From contig NZ_JXRR01000010.1 in NCBI RefSeq assembly GCF_000829515.1, positions 62,001 through 126,000 on the forward strand: 64,000 nt of DNA, given 5' to 3'. The translations under genes were made by a program, and so were the position numbers. Numbering within the stretch: the first letter of the stretch is position 1; every line of letters starts with the position of its first letter. Shown piece by piece: positions 1 through 7,718 of the stretch. Source of the stretch: Jeotgalibacillus campisalis (lineage in GTDB: Bacteria; Bacillota; Bacilli; Bacillales; Jeotgalibacillaceae). The notes under the pieces are model-generated. The model saw nothing but the letters and a program-made list of their open reading frames with translations, searched no databases and was not told the DNA's origin.

Positions 1-2
1 CT

Positions 3-434
3 TATAGCTGGGATGATAAACAAAAAGCTATGCTTGAAATACAGCCTGCATACGAAGAATTTCAGAAAACGTTTGCTGCTGAAAACAGAATTGTCGGAGG
101 AGCATCACAAGGTGGTGCGTTGGCATTAGAACTATGCCTGAAGGAACAGCTGCTAAAAGTGGATGGATTTATAGCTGTTATCCCTGTAATCAAAGATGAT
201 AATTTCATTAACTCCCTGATTTCTAATGAAATTATTCCACCACTAAGAGGTTGTTTAATTACGGGAGATCAGGATCCTTTTTTTAAGCAAACGGCCGAGT
301 TGCAAAAAGAGCTCGAGGATATAAACATTCCTTGCAAGCTGATAATAAAAAAAGGGATGGGTCATTCTATAGGGGATGATTTTACAAAAGATTTAACAGA
401 CGCAGTAGATTTTATTTTGAATGTTGAAGAGTAA
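3..434 (+). CDS. Alpha/beta hydrolase, 3' part (cut by window edge)
   Basis: The frame is open to the left edge of the window, so this is the C-terminal part of a longer protein; the first ATG at 30 is internal. About nine codons (YSWDDKQKA) precede it. The nucleophile elbow reads GASQGG, which fits the GxSxG pattern of the carboxylesterase/phospholipase branch of alpha/beta hydrolases. A later GDQDPFF stretch would carry the acid residue, and a final GMGHSIG the catalytic histidine, so the whole triad is visible in the expected order. This branch is also annotated as esterase or dienelactone hydrolase, and the substrate cannot be read from the sequence. The next gene starts about 60 bases downstream on the same strand. 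Confidence 0.7.
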   Translation, partial: YSWDDKQKAMLEIQPAYEEFQKTFAAENRIVGGASQGGALALELCLKEQLLKVDGFIAVIPVIKDDNFINSLISNEIIPPLRGCLITGDQDPFFKQTAELQKELEDINIPCKLIIKKGMGHSIGDDFTKDLTDAVDFILNVEE

Positions 435-495
435 TTGCCGCTGAAGTACAGTGCTCATTTTGTCAGATAGCAAGATTCGAGGGGAGAAGAGCAAT

Positions 496-981
496 TTGTT
501 TGAAACAAAAAGATGCATCATAAAAAACGTCTGCACACGGGATGCTGGTGAGATAAAAGCTTTATATATGAATAAGGACGTAAGGAAATACTTAGGCGGG
601 GTGCTTGAGGAAGATGCCATTCAGGCGGTCATAGAGAGGGTGTTTCATTCAAGTGAAACCCTATTTTATTGGGTGGTGAGAGAAAAAAATACGGATCGGT
701 TTATGGGCACCGTCTGTTTAGACCCTCACCATGAAGGAAATGATCTTGAACTTTCCTATCAGTTTTTACCCAAATGGTGGGGAAAAGGATATGCAACAGA
801 GGCGCTTCCATTCATTATAAATTATGCTTTTGATGAATTGAAGTTATCAAAACTTGTGTCTGAAACTCAAACCGCAAATAGTTCTTCATGCAGGCTGCTA
901 GAAAAGTCAGGTATGACAGTTGAACGGGTCATTACAAGATTTGGAGCGGAACAAGCCATTTATTCGATTAAATCCGTTTAA
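496..981 (+). CDS. GNAT N-acetyltransferase, RimJ/RimL type
   Basis: A protein of about 161 residues with the RimJ/RimL-like GNAT pattern: N-terminal LFETKRCIIK beta strand, central LSYQFLPKWWGKGYATEA (acetyl-CoA pyrophosphate loop, here Q/W-x-x-G-K-G-Y-A) and C-terminal SSCRLLEKSGM. These enzymes move an acetyl group from acetyl-CoA to an amine, often a ribosomal protein N-terminus or a small molecule; the acceptor is unknown. I chose the TTG at 496 because a strong GGGGAG site (481-486) lies 9 bases before it and family members normally begin at this strand. The frame also has a GTG at 451, which has no ribosome binding site. Confidence 0.75.
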   Translation: MFETKRCIIKNVCTRDAGEIKALYMNKDVRKYLGGVLEEDAIQAVIERVFHSSETLFYWVVREKNTDRFMGTVCLDPHHEGNDLELSYQFLPKWWGKGYATEALPFIINYAFDELKLSKLVSETQTANSSSCRLLEKSGMTVERVITRFGAEQAIYSIKSV

Positions 982-1063
982 TCAAAGTGCAAAAACTGGA
1001 TGATCGAACAGCTGCTTCTCCAAACAACCGCTCATACTATCAATCCGTCAGGGAAGGTCCAGC

Positions 1064-1327
1064 TTAAAAGCGCATGCAGCTATATACACAATTGGTCCAG
1101 GAAGGAGTGCCTGGTGTTAAACCTAAAAGACTGCACCGGCTTCTGCATGCCTGAAATTTAGGATCTCCCGGAGTGTAAAAAGGAAACGCCTGCGCATAAA
1201 GCGGAATGAAGGATTGATATTGCTGACTTACTGGATCAAATTGACCGTAGGGATTCGCTGGTGGACTCCATTGAGTGGAAGGATAGGGAAAAGGTGTGGA
1301 CATATACCAATTATACGGGTTTTGCAT
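1064..1327 (-). CDS. Small Pro/Tyr-rich protein with twin CX3C motif
   Basis: An 87-residue protein with an ATG start and a good AGGAGG site (plus-strand cctcct at 1338-1343, spacing 10). The first 55 residues are rich in Pro, Tyr, Phe, Gln and Ser. The last 30 carry two CX3C pairs (CRSRC and CVYSC, 16 residues apart). It has no signal peptide or membrane segment. The composition resembles small Bacillus spore coat or crust proteins, but I do not recognise the family. It stands alone between an acetyltransferase (convergent) and a dehydrogenase on the same strand. A spore-surface role is an inference from composition only. Confidence 0.6.
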   Translation of the reverse strand: MQNPYNWYMSTPFPYPSTQWSPPANPYGQFDPVSQQYQSFIPLYAQAFPFYTPGDPKFQACRSRCSLLGLTPGTPSWTNCVYSCMRF

Positions 1328-1393
1328 AAGGTGAAAACCTCCTGAGAATCACTTTATAGTAGTATATGTTTGATTAAAGCGGGGAGATCTTAT

Positions 1394-1439
1394 CAAAAAA
1401 AGAAAAGCACCTGAAGCAAAATATATTGTTTCAGGTGCT
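1394..1439 (-). terminator. Intrinsic terminator of the hydroxyacid dehydrogenase gene
   Basis: A 9-bp perfect stem, gcacctgaa / ttcaggtgc, with a 14-base loop, lies 6 bases after the dehydrogenase stop and is followed on the minus strand by a T-rich run. Confidence 0.8.
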
Positions 1440-1444
1440 GCAAG

Positions 1445-2404
1445 CTAATAGCCTTTATTAAAATCCACTAAATTGATCGAAGGCTTCCCGTTTTGTAAAT
1501 ACTCTTTTAAGTTTGGTATGAGAATATCTTCAATGACACGCTGATTATAGTATTCCGTCGCCCCTGAAGTGTGGGGCGTGATGATGACTTGATCCATTTC
1601 CCAAAGAGGGTTGTTTTCTTCAAGCGGCTCCTGTTCAAATACATCCAGACCGGCACCTGCGATTTTATTTTCCTGCAATGCTTCAATGAGCGACTTTTCG
1701 TTTACCGTTTCCCCTCTGCCAATATTAATGAAAAAGGCTGACTCTTTCATTACGTTGAACTGATCTGGACCAAATAGATTGGTTGTTTCTTTCGTATGTG
1801 GCAATGTATTGACGACATAATCACAATCAGGAAGGATGTTTGTCAGTTCTTTCAGGGAAACCATTTTATCAAAATTTTCTTCTTCTTTGCCGCTTCTCCG
1901 TATGCCAATCACCTTCATTCCGAATGCTTTGGCGATCTTTGCCGTTTCTTTTCCGATTGCCCCCGCTCCAAGAAGGCCGAGTGTTTTGCCATGCATTTCA
2001 AGACCGAGCCCTGCGTGATGCCAGGTTTTTGTTTGCTGCTGTTTTACATAGGTGTGAATCAGCCGGGTTAAGCCGAGCATCATGGCGAAAATTGTTTCAG
2101 AAATTGGATTCGCATGAACACCGTTTGCACTTGTCACGAGCTGGCTCCGCTTTTCAAACGTCTCAAGTGAAAGGTTATCCACGCCAGCGCTACACGATTG
2201 AAGCCATTTAAGCTTGGACTCATCTGTTAAGAGCTCTTCCATTTCCTTTTTCCAGCCAGCGATGACCTCAGCTTCCTGAATGCAGGATTTCCAGTGGGAT
2301 GAATCTTTTCCGGCAATGATGTTCCAGTCAGGCAAGAGACTATGTACTTGTTCTTCAAGATCTGATGTAAGGTTTTGTGTAATGATCAGTGTGCGTTTTG
2401 ACAT
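1445..2404 (-). CDS. D-2-hydroxyacid dehydrogenase (NAD-dependent)
   Basis: A 319-residue cytosolic oxidoreductase of the D-isomer-specific 2-hydroxyacid dehydrogenase family, which interconverts 2-keto acids and D-2-hydroxy acids with NAD(P)H. Visible are the Rossmann GAGAIG at 146-151, an NIGRG with catalytic Arg230, DVFEQEPL with Glu259, and TPHTSG with His278, the expected R-E-H set. Length is normal for the short, non-regulatory members (no ACT domain), so it is unlikely to be the serine-pathway SerA. The start is an ATG after GAGGAGG. It is monocistronic with its own terminator. The exact substrate (glyoxylate, hydroxypyruvate or a branched keto acid) cannot be told. Confidence 0.85.
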   Translation of the reverse strand: MSKRTLIITQNLTSDLEEQVHSLLPDWNIIAGKDSSHWKSCIQEAEVIAGWKKEMEELLTDESKLKWLQSCSAGVDNLSLETFEKRSQLVTSANGVHANPISETIFAMMLGLTRLIHTYVKQQQTKTWHHAGLGLEMHGKTLGLLGAGAIGKETAKIAKAFGMKVIGIRRSGKEEENFDKMVSLKELTNILPDCDYVVNTLPHTKETTNLFGPDQFNVMKESAFFINIGRGETVNEKSLIEALQENKIAGAGLDVFEQEPLEENNPLWEMDQVIITPHTSGATEYYNQRVIEDILIPNLKEYLQNGKPSINLVDFNKGY

Positions 2405-2608
2405 ATCAGTGTCCTCCTCAAGGTTATTATTACTATTTTCAGAAAGATGCTTCTAGATGCAACGGGCGATTGCCCGCTTCCTTTTTATATTCCCTTTCAC
2501 GATTAAAGTAAGCTGTTTAGAGGGTTAAATTCTTAGTATTCGCTGACGAATAAAGGAAAATCCCCCTTCTGCAGCGAAAGAAGCTATGAAAGGTTTTAAT
2601 CTATTCTT

Positions 2609-3109
2609 TCATGTTTTTGAATCGAAAAAAACATGTTTAATAGACCACTCATCCTCATTAATTTGAAGATGACCAAAAGAAAACTGCTTTTGTTTTCTTT
2701 TATCGGTTGGAGAGCCGGGATTGAATAAGATGGTTCCGTTTATTTTTTTATAAACGGGAATATGAGAATGACCAAATAAGAGAAGATCAGGCTGTATATT
2801 CTTAAACTGGTCCATCGCCCGCTGTTCAGTCGTCTTGCCTTTGCCATCACCATGGGTCACTCCAACCGTCAGAGAACCGAAGGATAGGAGTAAAGACTTC
2901 TGAAATCTTTGGTGAAGAGCTGGTTCATCCACATTGCCTGTCACCCCATATAGAGGTGCGAATTTAGTTAGGTCATCTGCTATTGCTTCAGTTTGCCAGT
3001 CACCAACATGTATAATGGCATCAGCTTCGTGTAAGTAAGTCAGCAAAGCTGGTGGAAACTTTTTTGCCATTCTGGGCATATGAGTGTCCGATAACACGAT
3101 TATATTCAT
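2609..3109 (-). CDS. YfcE/MJ0936-type metallophosphoesterase
   Basis: A protein of about 166 residues of the small calcineurin-like phosphoesterase family. All metal-binding motifs are present in order: LSDTHMP (Asp, His), HVGDWQ (Asp), GNVDEP (Asn), THGDGKG (His) and GHSHIPVY (His-x-His). Members hydrolyse phosphodiesters in a Mn-dependent way, but the physiological substrate is mostly unknown. I chose the ATG whose last base is 3109, because GGAG lies 8 bases before it. A GTG three codons upstream overlaps that binding site. Single gene, divergent from the acetyltransferase at 3187. Confidence 0.8.
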   Translation of the reverse strand: MNIIVLSDTHMPRMAKKFPPALLTYLHEADAIIHVGDWQTEAIADDLTKFAPLYGVTGNVDEPALHQRFQKSLLLSFGSLTVGVTHGDGKGKTTEQRAMDQFKNIQPDLLLFGHSHIPVYKKINGTILFNPGSPTDKRKQKQFSFGHLQINEDEWSIKHVFFDSKT

Positions 3110-3186
3110 TTTGTTCACTCCATTCAGATTCCATGTTAAACTATTGTATCAATAGAATTGAAACGACATAAAGGAGATACGAATGT

Positions 3187-3906
3187 ATGCACCTATTCCA
3201 GGGAGAACTAACACATCAGCCAACAGAATCGGTTAGAAAATTTACCGTAAGACAGCTTGATCAGGAAGATGAGAAGCTATTTTTTGATTTCCAGGATGAA
3301 ATAGCCGAAGGTTTGGAGAATGAGGAAACGCTGCAGCCGCTAACGAAGAAAGAGGTAACGTATATCCTTGCAGACGGAGGCATAATGATTGGTGCATTCG
3401 TAAATGCGAACTTAATCGGTTTGAGAGCACTGCTGTATCCTGGTGATGACAGTGAAAATATCGGCCATGACCTTGAACTCCCCTATCAAGAGAGAATGAA
3501 AGTGGTTCATCAGGAAATTTCTTTGGTACATCCAGATTACCGCGGAAACCATCTTCAGCAAATTTTGGCAAAAGTACTGATGCAGCAATTAAAATATTCC
3601 ACTGATTATTTTACACATCTGTGCAGCACGGTCTCCCCTTTAAATGTTCCGTCCATAAAAGACAAATTTTCTCAGGGACTTATGATTGTGCAAATGAAGG
3701 AAAAACACAGCGGGGTGCCGCGCTATATTTTCTACAAACATCTGGTAAATGATTTTCCGGTAGATAGTTCTTCTTATATTTATATTAGACTGGATAAAAC
3801 CAATCGCCACAAGCAGTTTCTTGAAAAAGGATATATTGGAATCTGGTTGGAACAGACAGATTTCGGTCACTGGATTGTATTTGCGAGACTAAAAGAGAAA
3901 AATTAA
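3187..3906 (+). CDS. GNAT-like acetyltransferase, 239 residues
   Basis: A GNAT-fold protein larger than most (239 residues). An N-terminal strand (VRKFTVRQLDQED) is followed by IGAFVNANLIGLRALLYPG, then HQEISLVHPDYRGNHLQQIL, where R-G-N-H replaces the usual RGxGxG acetyl-CoA loop. The C-terminal 60 residues (PRYIFYKHL onward) are an extra domain with no clear match. AAGGAG sits 10 bases before the ATG. The weak pyrophosphate loop means acetyl-CoA use is likely but not certain. It is monocistronic and divergent from the phosphoesterase gene. Confidence 0.65.
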   Translation: MHLFQGELTHQPTESVRKFTVRQLDQEDEKLFFDFQDEIAEGLENEETLQPLTKKEVTYILADGGIMIGAFVNANLIGLRALLYPGDDSENIGHDLELPYQERMKVVHQEISLVHPDYRGNHLQQILAKVLMQQLKYSTDYFTHLCSTVSPLNVPSIKDKFSQGLMIVQMKEKHSGVPRYIFYKHLVNDFPVDSSSYIYIRLDKTNRHKQFLEKGYIGIWLEQTDFGHWIVFARLKEKN

Positions 3907-3908
3907 AC

Positions 3909-3934
3909 GTTTATTTTATTGTAAAGCAGGGAAC
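3909..3934 (+). promoter_or_regulatory. Sigma-B-like promoter before the YtxH-like gene
   Basis: GTTTAT (3909-3914), 14 bases, then GGGAAC (3929-3934). This is close to the B. subtilis sigma-B pattern GTTTAA-N12-15-GGGTAT. It lies 44 bases before a gene of general-stress type, which supports the call; no transcript data are available. Confidence 0.45.
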
Positions 3935-3977
3935 TACAAAATTAACACATTAAATTAATTTTATAGGAGGCTTTACC

Positions 3978-4601
3978 ATGACACAAACTCAAAATTATAA
4001 TCCAAGTACAGGACAAGAAAAAAATAGTAAATTTTTAAAAGGTGTTTTAATAGGAGCAGTGGTTGGTGGAGCAGTCACAATGTTTGATTCCACAACACGT
4101 AAATCAGTTACTTCGGGCAGCAGAGGTGTAAAGGATTCGACGATGGGTTACGTAACCAAAGTTAAAGATAACCCTTCTGAAATCAAACATGATTTGCAGG
4201 ACCGCTTGAAATCTGCAGCAAACGTATTAAAGAATGCAATGAGTGATGCTCAGAGCTTATATGAAAGAGTCAATGAAGATGTTGTTCCTCAAGTTGAAGA
4301 AATCAGAGAAAGTGCATCTGATATCGTTAATACTGCAAAGGAAACAACAGAAGGCATTAAAGATATTGGCAGCCAGGTAGCAGAAGCAGGAAGTGAAGTA
4401 ACAGGAGACAGCGACGACAGCTCTTCTTCTTCAAATACTTCTTCTTCCAACAACCGTACTTCCGGCAGTCAGTCTGGCTCAACGAATAACACTGGATCAT
4501 CAGCTGGCACAAGCACAGCTACTTTAAATCCTAAAAGTGCTGATACTGTAGCTGCTTCTCCTAAAGGAGATATTCCAGGAAGCCGCACAAGAAGAAAATA
4601 A
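3978..4601 (+). CDS. YtxH-like general stress protein with Ser/Asn-rich tail
   Basis: A 207-residue protein. Residues about 14-30 (FLKGVLIGAVVGGAVTMF) form the glycine-rich hydrophobic segment typical of YtxH proteins, and residues about 45-130 are a predicted amphipathic helix or coiled coil (DLQDRLKSAANVLK, VEEIRESASDIV). The last 75 residues are low-complexity Ser/Asn/Thr/Gly and end in basic SRTRRK. YtxH proteins are induced by general stress in B. subtilis; their biochemical role is unknown. A strong TAGGAGG site precedes the ATG, a sigma-B-like promoter lies upstream and an intrinsic terminator follows. The long disordered tail is longer than I expect for the family. Confidence 0.7.
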   Translation: MTQTQNYNPSTGQEKNSKFLKGVLIGAVVGGAVTMFDSTTRKSVTSGSRGVKDSTMGYVTKVKDNPSEIKHDLQDRLKSAANVLKNAMSDAQSLYERVNEDVVPQVEEIRESASDIVNTAKETTEGIKDIGSQVAEAGSEVTGDSDDSSSSSNTSSSNNRTSGSQSGSTNNTGSSAGTSTATLNPKSADTVAASPKGDIPGSRTRRK

Positions 4602-4607
4602 ATCTAT

Positions 4608-4640
4608 GAACCATCCGCTTTCTAGCGGGTGGTTTTTTTA
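4608..4640 (+). terminator. Terminator of the YtxH-like gene
   Basis: Stem aaccatccgc / gcgggtggtt with a short loop and a seven-T run, just after the stop codon. Confidence 0.85.
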
Positions 4641-4680
4641 TTTTATAAAAGCTGGAAGATAGGATTATATCCATAAAAAG

Positions 4681-4906
4681 AGAATGAGGTCGGGACGAAA
4701 CTCCAAAAAGTTTTAAAAACGAGGTAGTATTTATAAATAGTAAGAGGTGAACGGAGCGGAAGGTGGCGACTCCTGCAGGATGTGACGGTTGCTTGAGACC
4801 CCACAGGGCGCAGCCCGAGGAGGCTCAAGCTCCGTCCCTGCGGAAAGCGTCCGCCTGAAGCGCAGTGAACCGGTCAAAGAGGCTGAGACACTTTTGTCTC
4901 AGCCTC
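4681..4906 (+). repeat. Dispersed repeat family A, copy 1 (terminator-carrying)
   Basis: About 226 bp matching copies at 19531 and 48448 on the same strand and a shorter one at 63345 on the other. It is more GC-rich than its surroundings. The core carries ggtgaacggagcggaaggtg, ggcgactcctgcagga, gcttgagacccc and gcggaaagcgtccgcctgaa. The end is a perfect 12-bp hairpin: gaggctgagaca (4879-4890) / tgtctcagcctc (4895-4906). No long reading frame is conserved between copies, so it is a non-coding element. Confidence 0.85.
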
Positions 4907-4947
4907 ATTCCACTTTTGAAAAGCAGCATTGCCTGGTGGAGCAGGAT

Positions 4948-6132
4948 CTATAAATAGGATAGAATGGTTCCGCCAATTGCACCAGTTAAAACGATTACCC
5001 AAGGAGGCAGTTTCCAAAAAACGAGCATGCTGAATAAGATCGCTGCAAAAGCAAAATCAATCGGCTCAACAATGGAGCTTGTCCAAATCGGGAAGTAAAA
5101 GGCAGAGATTAAAATGCCGGCAACTGCAGCATTTACCCCTGTCAGAGCTCCTTTTATAGAAGCATTCTGCCGCAGCTGATTCCAAAACGGAAGAGCCCCT
5201 AAAATCAATAGGAAAGCAGGAAGGAAAATAGCGAAAGTGGCAAGCAAGCCTCCTGACCAGCCATTCATCACAGCACCTAAATAAGCTGCAAACGTAAAAA
5301 GCGGACCGGGTACTGCTTGAGCTGCTCCGTATCCAGCAAGAAAATCTTCTTGGCTGATCCAGCCGGACGGAACGAATTCACGTTCGAGGAGCGGAAGAAC
5401 AACATGCCCGCCCCCAAAGACTAATGAACCTGCCCGGTAAAAGCTGTCAAACATTGCCATCCAGCCCCATTGTGTGGCTTCTCTCAGAATTGGCAGGAGA
5501 AGCAGCAGCCCGAAAAACAAGATCAGGCAAACAGCGCCAAATTTCTTTGAAATCGGAAAAGAAAATGATTTTTTTTGTTCAGCAGGCATTTCTTTAAACA
5601 AAAGATAACCGATAATCCCGGCGATCAGAATCACCAGAATTTGTGAATAAGTAGTTTGCCAAAGCAAGGTCACTGTCAGCGCAAGGAGAGCGATGGCCTT
5701 GCGATTTAAATCCGGTGTAAGGTTTTTTGCCATACCCAGGATGGCATGAGCGACTACAGCTACGGCTACTATTTTTAAGCCCTGCAGCCAACCTGCATTG
5801 CCGGCATCAAAGCTTTGTACGGCGAGAGCAAATAGGATAAGAACCAGTACAGAAGGCAAAGTAAAGCCGATAAACGATACAATTCCTCCTATTGTACCTG
5901 CTCTCATCACACCAATGCCGATTCCTACCTGACTGCTTGCAGGGCCAGGAAGAAATTGGCAGAGCGCAACGAGATCTGCATAGGTTTTTTCATCAATCCA
6001 TTTTCTGCGGCGTACGTATTCCTCGTGAAAATAACCTAAGTGAGCGACCGGCCCTCCAAAAGAAGTAAGGCCAAGCCTTGTTGAAATGAGTAAAAGTTGA
6101 AATAGTGTCTGAAACGTTACTCTTTCTTTCAT
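4948..6132 (-). CDS. chrA: Chromate transporter ChrA, long two-domain form
   Basis: A 394-residue membrane protein with the two homologous CHR domains of long-chain ChrA (about 10-12 membrane segments). Domain 1 has FGGPVAHLGYFHEEYV and QFLPGPASSQ; domain 2 has VFGGGHVVLPLLEREFV and GAAQAVPGPLFTFAAYLG. These motifs are diagnostic of the family, which exports chromate, although many members have unknown anion substrates. B. subtilis splits this protein into two short genes; here they are fused. The ATG follows a GGAG-type site. The upstream PadR gene is only 11 bases away on the same strand, so the two are co-transcribed and the regulator probably controls both. Confidence 0.85.
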   Translation of the reverse strand: MKERVTFQTLFQLLLISTRLGLTSFGGPVAHLGYFHEEYVRRRKWIDEKTYADLVALCQFLPGPASSQVGIGIGVMRAGTIGGIVSFIGFTLPSVLVLILFALAVQSFDAGNAGWLQGLKIVAVAVVAHAILGMAKNLTPDLNRKAIALLALTVTLLWQTTYSQILVILIAGIIGYLLFKEMPAEQKKSFSFPISKKFGAVCLILFFGLLLLLPILREATQWGWMAMFDSFYRAGSLVFGGGHVVLPLLEREFVPSGWISQEDFLAGYGAAQAVPGPLFTFAAYLGAVMNGWSGGLLATFAIFLPAFLLILGALPFWNQLRQNASIKGALTGVNAAVAGILISAFYFPIWTSSIVEPIDFAFAAILFSMLVFWKLPPWVIVLTGAIGGTILSYL

Positions 6133-6143
6133 AACCGTCTCCT

Positions 6144-6452
6144 TTAATCATTAATTTCGTTCATAAGTTCTCCTGCTTTTTTTCTAGCTTCTTTCAGGAC
6201 ATGAATCCCTTTGGAAGTAGCAGAATAATACTTGCGAATTTTTCCTTCTGCCAATTGTTCGTGTTTCGTGATTAGACCGTCCTTTTCCATTGAGTGCAGA
6301 ATGGGGTAAAGAGTACCCGATGACATGGTATATCCATGCTCCATTAGTTCCTGAACCATCCACGCTCCGTAGATCGGCTCTTCCTTAGCGTGATGCAAAA
6401 TATGAATTTGGATAAAACCGAGAAAAAGCTTGCGTAAAATTTTATCCTCCAT
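6144..6452 (-). CDS. PadR-family transcriptional regulator
   Basis: A 102-residue winged-helix protein with the PadR signature: IHILHHAKEEPIYGAWMVQEL, then GTLYPILHSMEKDGLI (recognition helix and start of wing) and KYYSATSKGIHVL. PadR proteins are usually repressors that release DNA when they bind a small ligand. It is the first gene of a two-gene unit with chrA, the arrangement seen where a PadR-type regulator governs chromate export. The promoter region upstream contains a cgatatcg palindrome (6487-6494) that could be part of its operator. Confidence 0.85.
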   Translation of the reverse strand: MEDKILRKLFLGFIQIHILHHAKEEPIYGAWMVQELMEHGYTMSSGTLYPILHSMEKDGLITKHEQLAEGKIRKYYSATSKGIHVLKEARKKAGELMNEIND

Positions 6453-6568
6453 GTTTAAATCCCCTCTTTTACTTCACATTGATAACCGATATCGAATCTC
6501 TACAAAAAAATTCTAACAGTCTTTGATCGGCTTTAGAACAGATAACCATACTTTTTACAATGTCTTAA

Positions 6569-6618
6569 CAAAAAAAGAGTGACCTTCAACCTGCCGGCAA
6601 GCAGGTTTCGGGTCACTC
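6569..6618 (-). terminator. Terminator of the DUF3243 gene
   Basis: Outer stem gagtgacc / gggtcactc enclosing an inner aacctgc / gcaggtt stem, followed on the minus strand by a seven-base T run (plus-strand a-run ending at 6576). Confidence 0.8.
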
Positions 6619-6639
6619 TCTACTATTAATGGATACCAT

Positions 6640-6948
6640 TTAATTCGTTGACTGTGCTAAGCGGACAAGCATATGCGCAAGATGGTGGCGCTGATCCTTA
6701 TCTCCAACAACCCATAGCTCTTGAAGAAGTTTTTCTTCACGGTTGCGCGGTTCTTCTTTTTTAGCTAGATAATCTCCAACTTTTTCTGCACCTTTGGCTA
6801 ACGATTCTTCACCTAATCCAAGCTTTTCACCCTTGGACACCTGGTCACCCAGATAGTTTTTGAAGCGGTCAAAGTTTTGAAGAATTTCCTCTTTTTGTTC
6901 ATTATCAGTTTGTTGAATCTCTTTTTCTACTTTATTTTCGATACTCAT
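6640..6948 (-). CDS. DUF3243 family protein (YmfJ-like)
   Basis: A 102-residue soluble, charged protein. The region DRFKNYLGDQVSKGEKLGLG followed by VGDYLA and EEKLLQELW is the DUF3243 pattern known from Bacillus YmfJ. Function is unknown. Compared with YmfJ it has an extra N-terminal stretch of about 25 Glu/Lys/Gln-rich residues. An ATG follows AGGAGG. It is a single gene with a sigma-B-like promoter and a strong terminator, so it may belong to the general stress response; this is inferred from the promoter only. Confidence 0.7.
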   Translation of the reverse strand: MSIENKVEKEIQQTDNEQKEEILQNFDRFKNYLGDQVSKGEKLGLGEESLAKGAEKVGDYLAKKEEPRNREEKLLQELWVVGDKDQRHHLAHMLVRLAQSTN

Positions 6949-6991
6949 GATAAAACCTCCTGATATTTCTATTTTTGGTTACAGTATATGG

Positions 6992-7016
6992 ATACCCGGC
7001 AGGTTAAATTCAAAAC
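6992..7016 (-). promoter_or_regulatory. Sigma-B-like promoter before the DUF3243 gene
   Basis: On the minus strand GTTTTG (7016-7011), 13 bases, GGGTAT (6997-6992), about 44 bases before the ATG. The upstream half overlaps a 7-bp inverted repeat, gcaggtt...aacctgc (6999-7020), that could bind a regulator. Confidence 0.5.
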
Positions 7017-7118
7017 CTGCCGATGTGCTGCAGAAAGATTATTTTCTTCTCTGCAAACAATCAGCTATAATGCTATAAACTGGTTAATAGATAGTTTCGT
7101 AATAGAAGGGGGAAAAGG

Positions 7119-7613
7119 ATGATACAGCTTACCATCGATCATGCTAAAGCGTATAGGGACTTACGACTGCAAGCCCTCTTACAAAATCCAGAAGCGTTTG
7201 CTTCAAGCTATGAAGAAGAAAAGGAATTGACTGTGGCAGCATTTGAAAAACGTTTTGAATCAGGAGATTCTTATACATTTGGTGCCTTTATTGAAGAAGA
7301 GCTCATAGGGACGGTTACACTTATTCCGCACAAAAAGGAAAAACTTAAGCATAAATCAGATATTGTTGCAATGTACGTAGATCCTCGCTGCCGGAAAAAA
7401 GGAATTGGCAGAAAGCTAATGGAAACGGCCATTAAAAAAGCTGAAGAGATAAAGGAAGTAGAACAGATCCTGTTAGCCGTAGCGGAACCTAATAAAACGG
7501 CGAAAAGCTTGTATGTTTCCCTGGGATTCAAATCCTTTGGACTGGAAAGAAAAGCACTAAAACTGGATGGACTTTATATTGATGAAGAATATATGAAACT
7601 GGAAATCAGATGA
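7119..7613 (+). CDS. GNAT N-acetyltransferase
   Basis: A 164-residue GNAT protein. It has YRDLRLQALLQNPEAFASSYEEE at the N-terminus (common in the YhfO-like branch), SDIVAMYVDPRCRKKGIGRKLM with the acetyl-CoA loop R/K-K-x-G-I-G-R, and EPNKTAKSLYVSLGF near the end. The acceptor is unknown. AAGGGGG lies 6 bases before the ATG. Monocistronic; it lies immediately before the molybdenum-cofactor block but is not obviously linked to it. Confidence 0.8.
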   Translation: MIQLTIDHAKAYRDLRLQALLQNPEAFASSYEEEKELTVAAFEKRFESGDSYTFGAFIEEELIGTVTLIPHKKEKLKHKSDIVAMYVDPRCRKKGIGRKLMETAIKKAEEIKEVEQILLAVAEPNKTAKSLYVSLGFKSFGLERKALKLDGLYIDEEYMKLEIR

Positions 7614-7718
7614 AAACAATAGCTTGTTCCGCTAGCTGATTATTGCTATGTTTAGGGGACACTTTTATTCAATAAACTATTTTACGCATGAATTTTTGGG
7701 GGATTAGGGGGGAGATCA

